The position numbers and the translations under genes were made by a program. From a virus: a stretch of DNA of 64,000 nucleotides. A model generated the notes under the pieces. The model was not told the origin of the DNA, searched no databases, and was given only the letters and a program-made list of their open reading frames with translations. The stretch is from positions 31,512 to 95,511 of the IMG/VR virus record IMGVR_UViG_3300035204_001027; one strand, 5' to 3'. Positions within the stretch are counted from its first letter, which is position 1, and each line of letters opens with the position of its first letter. Below are positions 21,024 through 31,621 of the stretch, piece by piece.

Positions 21024-24000
21024 ATGAGTAGAAATACAAATACAGGTAGATCAGGTAAAACTAGAGTAACGGGGCCGGTAAATAATGAAACGAAAAAATC
21101 GGATGTTACTACTGGTAGATCTATCTCTAATACTCACAAACGAACTGGCCCAACAGATAAAGAGATAAATAAATTCAATAAGGTATTAGTTCCTACGGTT
21201 TCACCGGGCGAAGGTAAAGTAACTAAAAATTTCAATTTAACCTTAACTAACCCTCAATCTTCAGTCACCTATAAGTACACTATAGATGGATCTTCTCCCA
21301 CTGGTGCTGGAGCGCAAACTATAGTTAATAACCAAATCTCTTTAGCATTAACTGGTTCCCCGGGATATTTAAACGTAAAAATATATGGATATAGAAATGA
21401 TTATTCCCCTTCTGAAATAACTGATTTAGAATATAATATAAAACCTACTCAAGATGTGGTGGTTGTTCCTCAGGCTGGTTCTATTCCCGACAATCAGTTA
21501 GTGAAATTAAATGTAGAATCTGAGGCGACAGGTTATTACACTTTAGATGGCTCTACCCCATCCGGAGACGCTAATACAACATCCACAAAATATACAGGAC
21601 CATTCGTAATGAACTTTACGAACTCCTCTTCTGTTGTACTTAAGACAATTGCAGAAAAGCACGATCACGCAAGCAGTTCTATCACCACTGGCACTTTCAC
21701 TTTAGATTCTGCGGTTACATATGGCGGACCTTATGACGGGGTTAGAGATCTTAACGGGAAATTAGTAACTTATTCTCCGACGGGAGATAGAATTCCGTTC
21801 CCATCTAAGATTTTTATGTCCACCACGGAAGGGTTACCAATAGAAAGAAAGGTCTCTTTTTGGGGTACGGATTATTATGTTGAAAATAATCGCCCTTCAA
21901 CAGTTAATAATTATACATCTTTAAAAGCTGGCCAAAATCACGCAATAGCCTTAACTAAGAGCGGTACTGTCGTGGCGTGGGGAGACAACTCGTTAAATCA
22001 AACTACCCTATCCGATGCAAATTTGACTACGAGTGGGAAAATTACTTATATAGACGCTGGAGATTCTCACAATTTAAGTCTAACCTCTGATAATGATGTG
22101 ATAGCTTGGGGAAGCAACGCGCAAGGACAAATCACTATCCCAACTAGTTTAAAAGCTATAAGGATTGCGGCAGGAGGAGAACACAGCATAGCGCTAAAAG
22201 CGGATAGAACTCTAGTGGGTTGGGGAGAGAATTCTGATGGACAAATAAATTTTCCTTTAAATTTAAATGATGTCATAGAAATTTCCGCTGGACAGAATCA
22301 TAGTGCAGCTTTAGTGGGGTACGGATCAAAGACTTGTCAATCTTTAGATTATGATTCCGAGAGCGATACATGGATAGTCTCAAATAAGTCAAAATCTATT
22401 GGTAAAGCGGTTGCTTGGGGTATAAACGACATGAACCAAAAGGATGTTCCTAACAACTTAGCGAATGGAGCTCCTGATTTAATAGCCATTTCTTGTGGGG
22501 GTAATCACACCCTAACGCTGGACGCTAATGGAAATGTTTCGGGATGGGGGGATAATGGACACGGGCAAATAACTATACCTACATTAAATGAAATTGACGG
22601 AACGAAAGCTCACATAGTTTCTATAGATGCTGGATTTAGTCATAGCTTGGCCCTTTCTAAAAATGGGACCATTTTTGCTTGGGGCAGTAATCAACATAAT
22701 CAAACTAATATTACAAATTTATTAAGCAAATCAGCCTTGATAGCTGGAGGTGATAATTACAGTTTAGCATTTGGTCTTGAGCCGAGCGAGTATATATATT
22801 ACAACGTCGGCAATCTTGATCCAAGTATTTTGTATACTGGTTCTATTGATGTGTCTGCGGATACCACATTTAAGGCTATATCAATAAATAAAACTAGCCA
22901 AGCTGCTAGTAATATTGCTCAAAAATCTTACGCTCAACAAAAATTAAATGCGATCCAATCTGCTGGGGCAATTTCTAGTAGAGGAACAAGTCAGCCACTA
23001 GAAACCAGCGTTTTAAATCCTGCCACTTTTCATTCTAAAAGGTTATTCGCGGTTAAATTAGATAGCGAAGATGTAGACAAGAAGCCGAGCGTTACGTATA
23101 AATTGACTCACCCCGGTCATCATACCGCCTACGCAACAGAAGATCTAACAAATGATGACGCAACCGAAAAAAGATTTTCAAGCACTCTAATAACGGGAGA
23201 CGTCAACAAGCCCTATGATGGTGACAAAACAATAGATAATTATGCAGCTTTTTACCCCGGGGGGTATGTCGGTTATAAATTTGACGAAGCGAAAAGAATT
23301 ACTCAATTAAATTTTGCAACTAATGCGGATGATTTTCATAAATTAGGAGCGGGATTAATTCAGGGTTCTAATGATAATGTAACTTGGCATGATATAGACT
23401 TTTTCTCAAATAAATTTCCAGATAATTATCCAGCATTTCTTTCTTTAGATGGGCAAGCTTTAGATAGAATAGCGACTTTAGAAATGACTTCTAAAGGTAC
23501 GGGCTATACAGAAGATCCAATTATAAGATTTGTAAATGATACGGATGAAGAAGGGCAAGACGCAAAGGCTAAAGCTCTATTTTCTCCATTTAGCTTAGCA
23601 GGCTTTTCGATGATAAATAATGGTTCTGGTTACACATCAGTTCCCACAGTTAACATAGCTTCAGTACACGGTGGAGCGGGAGCAGCAGGAACAGCGGTGT
23701 TATCGAGCACGTCTGTCGTTCATGGAATTTCTCTAGATTGCGGATCTTGCTCTAAAGGAAATGGGTATACAACTGCGCCGACGGTTACAGTTCAAGGAGG
23801 ACACACTGACGCTAATACTCCCACGACCAATCCTGAGCGGGTGGCTAGCGGCATAGCGCATCTAACCCCAACAAAATTAACAGGTATAGAAATTATAGAA
23901 AATAAAGTCCCCTATAGAACTTCTCCTACGGTAAATTTCGCAGGAGGTGGAGGCATAAACGCTGCGGCTGTTGCTCATTTATCGTCTTTTGTGGTAGGGC

Positions 24001-27000
24001 AAATAAATCCAAGTGGAATACTTATAGGGAATGCTGATGAAAAACCCCCATTTGGTTATCACGTATATGATGGAGTAATCGTCCCCGGAATCGGTGCACC
24101 TACAATAGGAAACTTTGGGGGCGGTTATTATGGGAATAGCGATGATGATCCAACTGGTTTGTATAAATTAGACCATTTTGATTTAACAAATTTAGGTACT
24201 GGTTACACAAGTGCGCCAAGCGTTTCACTTGACGGCGGTTTATTAACTAAAACTGGACAACCATATGCTATTGAATTTGAAGTAGTCAGAAGAGGGCCGG
24301 TTAGCGGAGCACCAGAGACAGAGGTGGCGGATTGGGAAATTACTAATAAAGATTATCTTTCTGGATACTTTGTTAACCCTAAACACGCGGGGGCCGACGG
24401 CACGCAACAAGTTACAAGTGGGCATCATTATTGGGATAGTAATTTCGCTACAGAAATGGCGGCAGCGTGGAATAACTTAAGCAATGTGTCACAGGCTGGC
24501 AGCCCGGTTCTTGGTCCCCTTAGATATTTCTTTAATCATTACAATGATCATGAATTTGATAGATATCACACAATTGATACTAGACCATATCATTTAAAAT
24601 TTCATAAAGATTCAGCGCGCACCCAAAAAATAATGGTTACTGGAGGGGGTGGCGCAGGCATGTCGGGATACGTGGAGTTAAGAAATCATAATGAACTTTT
24701 AGGATTTGATGACAGTGATACTCTATTAGATAAATTAATTGCTCTTAATACTCACTCTGATTATAGAAATAGCAGGCTAGATTACGACGCCTTAGATAAT
24801 AATAATATATCATATGAAGAATTATTATGGAGTACCCCGACGAGCAAAGGGGGCGTTCTACCCGATGAAGATGCGACTTTAATTCCTTACAAATTACATA
24901 TAACCGAAGCGGGTCAAGGATATACTGGTGCGCCTATAATTACTGAAGAATTTGATAGATCATTCCCGGGGATGATGTTTATGCTTGAATCAGGTGGACT
25001 AAAACTACATGAAGATAGACCCTCGCCACTGCCCTTAACCGGGGGCCACAACGAGAATGGGCTTTACACGAATGGTCAGCCGGAAGGATACACACTACTT
25101 TGGGGAAGCGGCGAATGCAATGGTAATGATGCGGCATTGGCAACTGGACCGTTTGGTACTTGTAGTGAATCGTTAACGGGGCAATATGATACAGTATATA
25201 GCAACAACTCCTACCTAACTGGTCACTATTTAAAGAATAAATATTTAAGTACTAATAATAAATTCTACAGATATTGGCCTCAATATTTTGATTCTAATTG
25301 TTACGATACTCATTTTCCATTACAATTTGAAGTTTACGCCCCTACGATAACTGGTACGGCTGGAGTTCATACAAACGATATGAATAACGCTAACTCAGCT
25401 GCTAGATTAAACTTCGAAAATAAATTAGCAGATAATATTAAATTTGCAGCTATTATGCCAGAGCATTCAGAAGTTGATTCTTTTCTAGCTAGTGGTTCTT
25501 TGGATAGGGTTGAGATAACTAATATGGGCTCCCATTATTCGAGTACACCCACAATAGTCTTCGCGGGGGGGACTACGGCTACCGCTGCAACAGGTGAAGC
25601 GCTGACATCGAAGACAGTGGACTCAGTTTCAATGACGAATGCAGGTTCAGCTTATAGAGCTTTTCCAGACATTACTTTGGTGGGTGGGGGCGGAGCAGAT
25701 GCAGCCGTAGTCGGAACTAAATCTGCTAGCGAAATAACGGGAATGTTATTAGTGTCAGGAGGTAAAAACTTTACAAATTCACCTACGATAGATGTTTCTG
25801 GAGGCGGAGCAGGGGTTACTTCAAAAGCTACAGCGAAATGTAGGTTACCAGTCGCTTTAAGTTCTGCGAATTTCACAAATAATAATTTTTACGACCATTA
25901 CAGAATACTAGGCCAAGGAGACAACGCGTTAATTACTAGTCAAATTAATGAATTAGAATTTTATTCTGGAGACAATAGAGTTTCAAAATATTCTAATAGA
26001 AAAGATCACGCCTTAGCTATTAAAAGCAATGGGGAGTTAATGAGTTGGGGAGACAACTCTAATTCTCAATTAATGTCGTCAGGAGTAACTAATGCTTTAG
26101 AAGTTTCTGCTGGTGATAAACATAGCTTAGTTTTAAAGAATAATGGTACGGTTATTGCTTTCGGGAATAATGATTATGGTCAATGTAATATACCTAGTGA
26201 TCTGAATAATGTGATAACTGTTTCCGCTGGAGAAAATCATAGCTTAGGGCTGTTAGCTGGAGGAATTGTTAGGGCATGGGGAAGAAATCATTCAGGACAA
26301 GCAAATGTGCCATCTAGCCTGTCTAGCTACCAAAGTGGAAACAATGGCGCTATATCAATAAAAGCAGGCAACAATCACAGCTTAGCTCTTAGGGGGGACG
26401 GCTCAGTTTTAGCTTGGGGAGCTACAGAGGCTTCTACAGTGCCTGCAGATTTGACTAGGGTAAGAGAAATTGCAGCGGGTAATAGATTTAGTTTGGCCTT
26501 GAGAGAAAATGGAGATGTCATAAGTTGGGGCAATGGATACGGGGCTGATGTACCCACGGGTTTAAAGGATGTTGTTTCTATTGCAGCGAACAATGATCAC
26601 GTAATAGCATTGCAGGTTGATGGCGCTGTTACTGGGTGGGGTAAAGTTTACGATGGCTCGAATTATGTAAATTTATCAGATACTATACCTCATAATTTAA
26701 ATAGCGGCATCGGCGTTTTCGCTGGCAAAGATCATGGGGCTATTCTAAAAAGCGACGGATCATTGCTAGTTTTCGGTTCTATTTGCGCCAGCGGCACAGA
26801 GCAATATTATGATGGGGTTGTGCCTAGTTCATTTGGAAATTCTCATTGCTGCGGAACAACTGGATTTGTCACTTTCGATTTGGGAAGCTTACATAGTGGA
26901 AAATTAGATACTAATGAAAATTTATCTTATCGTAGTATAAATGTGGGAACCAAAACTAGTGCGGATGCAGCTTTCCCACCAGACAACGCATCCTTACAAA

Positions 27001-27620
27001 ATAAAGTAAGAATAGTCACTCAAGTAACTGGTTTGGGCTATTTGAGCTCTGATCCTACCACTGGTGATTATCCATTAGTTAAATTGGCCCCAGTCGTTTC
27101 TCCAGAAACAAATGTAAATTATGGTCCATCTATTACAGTTTCTAATTGGGATCAAGACTCGATAGATAATTTAGTAGTTAGATATACTACCGACGGAACT
27201 GACCCTAAAGCTGGGAATAGCTACAGTTATATATCTCTACCTCCCAATAGTGGAGATTTCTTACATACAATACCTGCTGCCAACTTTAATAATAGCACTA
27301 CTTTGAAGGTTTACGCTTTCTCAGACGTCTATTTAGACTCAGATATAGTATCATATCAGAGACAGCAACTTGCTGCTCCGACTGCAAATATTACAGCAAC
27401 TGGTACAAATGTGCTTTATATAACAATGAATGGATCAGCGCCTTCTCCAGAAACAAGAGATGTAAATATTTATTATACATTAGATGGATCTGCGCCGACG
27501 TCTAGCTCATATTTATACACAAACCCAATCACTTTACAAGGCAACTCTGCAACCGTCAAAGCTTTCTCTTCCTTGGTTGGATATATAGATAGCAGTGTAA
27601 CTACCGAAACACATCCGTAA
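21024..27620 (+). CDS. Giant RCC1 / GSGY-repeat fibre protein (2198 aa)
   Basis: Domain order: basic, disordered N-terminus; chitobiase-C-terminal-like repeats (YTIDGSSPTG, YTLDGSTPSG, about residues 70-235); RCC1-type propeller blades with AGxNHxxAL..G.V.AWGDN (about 295-590); a discoidin-like module with NDNVTWHD (about 720-800); GxGYTxxPTV repeats (about 820-1100 and 1490-1610); a second RCC1 set (about 1650-1930); and two more chitobiase-like repeats at the C-terminus. It must be a very long virion adhesin. RCC1 propellers and discoidin modules are glycan or protein binders in other proteins. Ends 20 nt before portal. Confidence 0.85.
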   Translation: MSRNTNTGRSGKTRVTGPVNNETKKSDVTTGRSISNTHKRTGPTDKEINKFNKVLVPTVSPGEGKVTKNFNLTLTNPQSSVTYKYTIDGSSPTGAGAQTIVNNQISLALTGSPGYLNVKIYGYRNDYSPSEITDLEYNIKPTQDVVVVPQAGSIPDNQLVKLNVESEATGYYTLDGSTPSGDANTTSTKYTGPFVMNFTNSSSVVLKTIAEKHDHASSSITTGTFTLDSAVTYGGPYDGVRDLNGKLVTYSPTGDRIPFPSKIFMSTTEGLPIERKVSFWGTDYYVENNRPSTVNNYTSLKAGQNHAIALTKSGTVVAWGDNSLNQTTLSDANLTTSGKITYIDAGDSHNLSLTSDNDVIAWGSNAQGQITIPTSLKAIRIAAGGEHSIALKADRTLVGWGENSDGQINFPLNLNDVIEISAGQNHSAALVGYGSKTCQSLDYDSESDTWIVSNKSKSIGKAVAWGINDMNQKDVPNNLANGAPDLIAISCGGNHTLTLDANGNVSGWGDNGHGQITIPTLNEIDGTKAHIVSIDAGFSHSLALSKNGTIFAWGSNQHNQTNITNLLSKSALIAGGDNYSLAFGLEPSEYIYYNVGNLDPSILYTGSIDVSADTTFKAISINKTSQAASNIAQKSYAQQKLNAIQSAGAISSRGTSQPLETSVLNPATFHSKRLFAVKLDSEDVDKKPSVTYKLTHPGHHTAYATEDLTNDDATEKRFSSTLITGDVNKPYDGDKTIDNYAAFYPGGYVGYKFDEAKRITQLNFATNADDFHKLGAGLIQGSNDNVTWHDIDFFSNKFPDNYPAFLSLDGQALDRIATLEMTSKGTGYTEDPIIRFVNDTDEEGQDAKAKALFSPFSLAGFSMINNGSGYTSVPTVNIASVHGGAGAAGTAVLSSTSVVHGISLDCGSCSKGNGYTTAPTVTVQGGHTDANTPTTNPERVASGIAHLTPTKLTGIEIIENKVPYRTSPTVNFAGGGGINAAAVAHLSSFVVGQINPSGILIGNADEKPPFGYHVYDGVIVPGIGAPTIGNFGGGYYGNSDDDPTGLYKLDHFDLTNLGTGYTSAPSVSLDGGLLTKTGQPYAIEFEVVRRGPVSGAPETEVADWEITNKDYLSGYFVNPKHAGADGTQQVTSGHHYWDSNFATEMAAAWNNLSNVSQAGSPVLGPLRYFFNHYNDHEFDRYHTIDTRPYHLKFHKDSARTQKIMVTGGGGAGMSGYVELRNHNELLGFDDSDTLLDKLIALNTHSDYRNSRLDYDALDNNNISYEELLWSTPTSKGGVLPDEDATLIPYKLHITEAGQGYTGAPIITEEFDRSFPGMMFMLESGGLKLHEDRPSPLPLTGGHNENGLYTNGQPEGYTLLWGSGECNGNDAALATGPFGTCSESLTGQYDTVYSNNSYLTGHYLKNKYLSTNNKFYRYWPQYFDSNCYDTHFPLQFEVYAPTITGTAGVHTNDMNNANSAARLNFENKLADNIKFAAIMPEHSEVDSFLASGSLDRVEITNMGSHYSSTPTIVFAGGTTATAATGEALTSKTVDSVSMTNAGSAYRAFPDITLVGGGGADAAVVGTKSASEITGMLLVSGGKNFTNSPTIDVSGGGAGVTSKATAKCRLPVALSSANFTNNNFYDHYRILGQGDNALITSQINELEFYSGDNRVSKYSNRKDHALAIKSNGELMSWGDNSNSQLMSSGVTNALEVSAGDKHSLVLKNNGTVIAFGNNDYGQCNIPSDLNNVITVSAGENHSLGLLAGGIVRAWGRNHSGQANVPSSLSSYQSGNNGAISIKAGNNHSLALRGDGSVLAWGATEASTVPADLTRVREIAAGNRFSLALRENGDVISWGNGYGADVPTGLKDVVSIAANNDHVIALQVDGAVTGWGKVYDGSNYVNLSDTIPHNLNSGIGVFAGKDHGAILKSDGSLLVFGSICASGTEQYYDGVVPSSFGNSHCCGTTGFVTFDLGSLHSGKLDTNENLSYRSINVGTKTSADAAFPPDNASLQNKVRIVTQVTGLGYLSSDPTTGDYPLVKLAPVVSPETNVNYGPSITVSNWDQDSIDNLVVRYTTDGTDPKAGNSYSYISLPPNSGDFLHTIPAANFNNSTTLKVYAFSDVYLDSDIVSYQRQQLAAPTANITATGTNVLYITMNGSAPSPETRDVNIYYTLDGSAPTSSSYLYTNPITLQGNSATVKAFSSLVGYIDSSVTTETHP

Positions 27621-27639
27621 TAATGGAGGATAAATAAAG

Positions 27640-29781
27640 ATGCCAGAAGAAAAACCAAAACAAAAAAGAGCGCCAAGACCCAAACAGATAACCCCTTTGA
27701 TGGCTGAAGGTGCCGCGTCTGGAACTACAGAATCCACGCGCGTAAGAAGAAATATAACTTCACAAATCGAGAGTGTAAATCGATTTGCTAATATTAATGA
27801 TGGATTAATTCCTTTCAAGAATTCTTCCTCAATGTCTAGTTCTAGTAGCGTTTCTGTAAGAGATGCTGTTGTTTTGTGTCAAAAAGCTTATTATAATTTT
27901 TCAACATTTAGAAACATTATAGATTTAATGACGGAGTTTTCTACTGGAGAATTGCATTTTAAAGGCGGAACTAAAAAAACTAGACAATTTTTTGAAGCAT
28001 TTTTTAAGAAGATAGGTTTGAGACAATTTCAAGATAAGTGGTTTAGAGAATATTATAGAAGCGGCAATGTGTTTATATACAGGTTCGAATCAAAACTCAG
28101 AAAACAAGACGTAAGAAAAATTACGCAAGTATTTGGTGGCGGATCTGATCCAGATACAGGTTATACAGATCTAGTCTTAACAAACCCGCCTAGATCTTCT
28201 AAGAAGCTTTCTGGTCCACCGGGGGTTAAGAATTTAGTTGTTCCAGCTAGGTATCTTGTTCTAAATCCAGCAGACATACAGATGGAAGGCTCTGCGTCTT
28301 TCGCAAAAGGGAAATACTCGAAAGCCATGACGGATTATGAGCTAGAGAGGCTAAGAAAACCTTATACTGAAGAAGATGAAGAAATTTTAAGAAATCTGGA
28401 TTCAGACACTAAACAAAAGATAAAAGATGCTAGAGTTAGTTCTTTACTACTTCCTTTAGATCCAGAAAAAATGATAGTAGTTTTTTACAAAAAGCAAGAT
28501 TATGAGCCATTTGCTGTTCCCATGGGATTTCCGGTGTTAGATGATATTAATTTAAAAGCCGAAATGAAAAAGATGGACGCAGCTATCTTAAGAACCATGC
28601 AGCAAGCTATTCTTTTAGTAACTATGGGTGCAGAGCCAGATAAAGGAGGTATTAACCAAAAGAATTTATTAGCAATGCAAAAGCTATTTGAAAATGAATC
28701 CGTTGGAAGAGTTTTAATTTCTGATTATACAACTAAAGCAGAATTCGTAGTTCCGAAAATTGCTGATCTACTTGATCCTAGAAAATATGAAGTTGTTGAA
28801 AGGGACATTAATGTAGGACTAAATAATATATTATTTTCTGGAGAAACTTTTTCTAATCAATCAGGCAAAGTAGATGTGTTTATCGCGAGGCTAAATCATG
28901 GAAGACAATCCTTCATTGAGGAGTTTCTCTTGCCAGAAATTAAAAGAATCGCTAAAGCCCTAGGGTTCAGAAGTTATCCAACTCCTCATTTTAATAAAGT
29001 TCTATTAAAAGAAGCTTCTCAAATGGGCAGATTATGGAATCAGTTAGCTCAGTATGGATTGTTAACTCCCGAAGAAGTTGTTCAAGCGCACGAAACAGGA
29101 AGATTACCATCTCCAGAGGAATCAGAAGAATCTCAGAAAAAGTATAAAAGTGCGAAAGATGCTGGTCTTTATGAGCCAGTCACGGGTGGACCTCATACCC
29201 AGCTAGAAATGGCAGATCGCCAGATAGAGGGACAAATAGAGGTTACAGATAAAACTGGTGAAAACCAATTAAAACTAGCAGACAAAACAGCCAAGACGCA
29301 AGAAAAGATAGCGGACAAAAAGCAAGATCAACCCGGTAATGGCGCTCCTCCCCCTCCCGGCATAAGGGAGCCAGTGGGTAGACCTCCGGGCACAAGCACT
29401 CCTCAATCTACCAAGAATGTATCACCAAGGGGACAAGGAGAGCAATCAAAGATGGCTGCAAAATATTTTAGCATCGACAAGATAAAAGATAATTTGATTT
29501 TAGCTGGCAAATTATACAAAGAAATAGAGAAGATTTTACGAAAAAAACATAGCATTAAACGACTTAATAAGCTGCAAAAAGAATCTGCAGAAGCACTAAC
29601 CGAGTTAATTGTTTCTAATGAATCCTCTGAAGCTTGGCTGGAAAAAGCAGAACTTTATTGTGATAAGCCGAATATTAGTGTAAACAAAGATGTATTTAAT
29701 GAAGTGTTAGAGATTTCAGGAGAGCACCAAGTAGATAATTACTTGGCCAGCATTTTGAGAGCTAGTAGGACCAAAGGATAA
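27640..29781 (+). CDS. Portal protein
   Basis: A 713-residue protein called portal from its length, position and pattern: an N-terminal basic tail, a helix-rich clip/stem section with KWFREYYRSGNVFIYRFE (about residues 133-150), a central wing and a charged C-terminus with Pro-rich stretches (about 555-600). It follows a GGAGGA ribosome-binding site. No T4 gp20-like signature, so assignment rests on organisation and the RSGN-type motif common in portals. Confidence 0.75.
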   Translation: MPEEKPKQKRAPRPKQITPLMAEGAASGTTESTRVRRNITSQIESVNRFANINDGLIPFKNSSSMSSSSSVSVRDAVVLCQKAYYNFSTFRNIIDLMTEFSTGELHFKGGTKKTRQFFEAFFKKIGLRQFQDKWFREYYRSGNVFIYRFESKLRKQDVRKITQVFGGGSDPDTGYTDLVLTNPPRSSKKLSGPPGVKNLVVPARYLVLNPADIQMEGSASFAKGKYSKAMTDYELERLRKPYTEEDEEILRNLDSDTKQKIKDARVSSLLLPLDPEKMIVVFYKKQDYEPFAVPMGFPVLDDINLKAEMKKMDAAILRTMQQAILLVTMGAEPDKGGINQKNLLAMQKLFENESVGRVLISDYTTKAEFVVPKIADLLDPRKYEVVERDINVGLNNILFSGETFSNQSGKVDVFIARLNHGRQSFIEEFLLPEIKRIAKALGFRSYPTPHFNKVLLKEASQMGRLWNQLAQYGLLTPEEVVQAHETGRLPSPEESEESQKKYKSAKDAGLYEPVTGGPHTQLEMADRQIEGQIEVTDKTGENQLKLADKTAKTQEKIADKKQDQPGNGAPPPPGIREPVGRPPGTSTPQSTKNVSPRGQGEQSKMAAKYFSIDKIKDNLILAGKLYKEIEKILRKKHSIKRLNKLQKESAEALTELIVSNESSEAWLEKAELYCDKPNISVNKDVFNEVLEISGEHQVDNYLASILRASRTKG

Positions 29782-29785
29782 TAAT

Positions 29786-30943
29786 ATGGAAGAAAATCAA
29801 AATTCAGAAGATAAAGTAAAAGCCATGTACGGCGAGACCTCTGCTGTAGATGTTTCGTTACCAGATATGCTTGTTCCTCCTCCGCCAGAGAAAGAAGAGA
29901 AAAAAGAAATTAAAGATGAGGTAGATGTTTCATTTAATTTTGCATTCATTGGTGCTGGACAAGGAGGATCTAGAATAGCAGAGACTTTTCACAAATTAGG
30001 CTATAGAAGAGTTGCGGCTTTGAATACTGCAGAGCAAGATTTAAATACAGTAAATTTAGAAAATAAGCTTTTAATAGGAGATGGCGGAGCAGGGAAAGAT
30101 AGATCTATCGCCAACAAAGCGTTCTCCAAGAGAAAAGAAGATGTGTTAGATTTTATGAGGTACTCCTTTGGCGAAGAATTAGATAGAATCTTCGTTTGCG
30201 CTGGCGCGGGAGGCGGAACTGGTGCAGGGGTTGTTTCTTCATTAGCTCGTTCTGCTCAAGAATTGCAAGAAACATTAAATTGTAAATCGAAGCAGGTAGG
30301 TGTTATTTTGGCCTTGCCCAAGGTTTCCGAGGGAAAAAGAGCAGCAGCTAACGCTTACCAAACATTAAATGAAGCTTATGACCTAATAGAAGAAGGAGTA
30401 GTTTCTCCGTTGATTCTTCTAGATAACGAAAAAATTAGTAGATTGTATCCTAATTTGGTTGTGTCTAATTTTTGGCAAACTGCTAATATGAGCATGGCTG
30501 GTTTATTCCATTTATTTAATTTAACCACTGCTAGAGATAGTAGTTATACTTCTTTTGATTCTAATGATTATAAAACTATTTTAGACTCTGGGCTAATGAG
30601 TTTCGGAGCATCTCCCGTAGAAAGCTGGGAAGATCCAGTTAGTATATCTCGCGCTGTGAGAGAAAATTTACAAAACAATTTACTTTCGGGTGGCATAGAT
30701 CTTAGTACGGGAAAATCCGCCGCTGCTATTGTTATAGGGGGCAAAGAGCAACTCGATAATATTCCGCAGTCAAGTATCGATCAGGCATTCGGTCAATTAA
30801 ATAGAATGCTTAGTGATAATAGCGTGGTACATGGTGGTATTTACGTGGGTGATAAGCCCACGCTAACAGTATTTACTTCAGTGGGTGGTCTTGATAGGCC
30901 ACAAGAAAAACTGAGTGAACTTAAAAGACTAGGTGGTCTTTAA
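29786..30943 (+). CDS. FtsZ/tubulin-family GTPase
   Basis: A 385-residue protein. After a 45-residue acidic tail come the glycine loop FIGAGQGGSR (54-63), the tubulin/FtsZ signature GAGGGTGAG (140-148) and a T7-loop-like FDSNDYKTIL (257-266) whose two acidic residues (Asp258, Asp261) correspond to those that trigger GTP hydrolysis in the next subunit. So it looks like an active, polymer-forming GTPase. Known phage tubulins such as PhuZ and TubZ-like proteins centre or segregate DNA; this copy sits 4 nt after portal. A strong terminator follows. Confidence 0.85.
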   Translation: MEENQNSEDKVKAMYGETSAVDVSLPDMLVPPPPEKEEKKEIKDEVDVSFNFAFIGAGQGGSRIAETFHKLGYRRVAALNTAEQDLNTVNLENKLLIGDGGAGKDRSIANKAFSKRKEDVLDFMRYSFGEELDRIFVCAGAGGGTGAGVVSSLARSAQELQETLNCKSKQVGVILALPKVSEGKRAAANAYQTLNEAYDLIEEGVVSPLILLDNEKISRLYPNLVVSNFWQTANMSMAGLFHLFNLTTARDSSYTSFDSNDYKTILDSGLMSFGASPVESWEDPVSISRAVRENLQNNLLSGGIDLSTGKSAAAIVIGGKEQLDNIPQSSIDQAFGQLNRMLSDNSVVHGGIYVGDKPTLTVFTSVGGLDRPQEKLSELKRLGGL

Positions 30944-30959
30944 GAAAGATAGAGATAAA

Positions 30960-31012
30960 AAGGACAAAGTAAGGCACTTTAGATTTATGAAAATCTAGAG
31001 AATGTCTTTTTT
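30960..31012 (+). terminator. Terminator after tubulin-like gene
   Basis: Outer stem AAGGACA (30960-30966) with TGTCTTT (31003-31009), inner stem TAGATTT (30980-30986) with AAATCTA (30991-30997), ending in a run of six T. Confidence 0.75.
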
Positions 31013-31083
31013 GTGTCTTTTATTTGTGTTTTTAACAAAATATACAAAATATACATAATATTAGTGTAACTATTAATTAGAAA

Positions 31084-31620
31084 ATGGAAATAGACTTTAC
31101 ATCAAAAATTAGGGCCGCTGACGAATGTAGTTGCGGAGTATGCGACGAAGAAGATTGCCAGTGTCCTTGCCATTGTGAAAAAAACGAACTCCCCTCTCAA
31201 GAAGAGTTGATTGCTTTTTCCATTGATATCGTAAAGATATTTGAAAACAAGGTAAAAGCTCATAACGAAGCTTTTCCAAAGAATCAGGTATCTGTGGATG
31301 ATCTAAAGAAGATGTTTATGCAAGGAGCGTCTTCTGAAAATCGTGGCGGTTTTTCCCTCGTTGAACTTGGTTTGGCGGGGGTTAATGCTTTTCTGAATTT
31401 GAAAGCTGGAAACTGCGGTTCTTACGAAGCCAAGTTTTCTTTAACTCTACCAAAGGAATCTTTAAACGTCTCTGCTCATCTATCGCCAAACGAAGAAGAT
31501 TTCAATAAAGCAAAAGAAGATATAACAAAATATAACTTAGATATTTCAAAAGCTAAGAGTTCAGAAGATTTTTATATTGAAACTCAAGATCAAGTTAGAA
31601 GAAGGTGGATAGAATACTAA
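31084..31620 (+). CDS. Cys-rich head-module protein (178 aa)
   Basis: A 178-residue protein whose N-terminus has seven Cys within about 20 residues (CSCGVCDEEDCQCPCHC), a likely metal site, followed by a helical domain. GTGTAA at 31064-31069 lies 14 nt upstream. One base separates it from the protease/scaffold gene, so an assembly role is likely. No family recognised. Confidence 0.7.
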   Translation: MEIDFTSKIRAADECSCGVCDEEDCQCPCHCEKNELPSQEELIAFSIDIVKIFENKVKAHNEAFPKNQVSVDDLKKMFMQGASSENRGGFSLVELGLAGVNAFLNLKAGNCGSYEAKFSLTLPKESLNVSAHLSPNEEDFNKAKEDITKYNLDISKAKSSEDFYIETQDQVRRRWIEY

Positions 31621-31621
31621 A

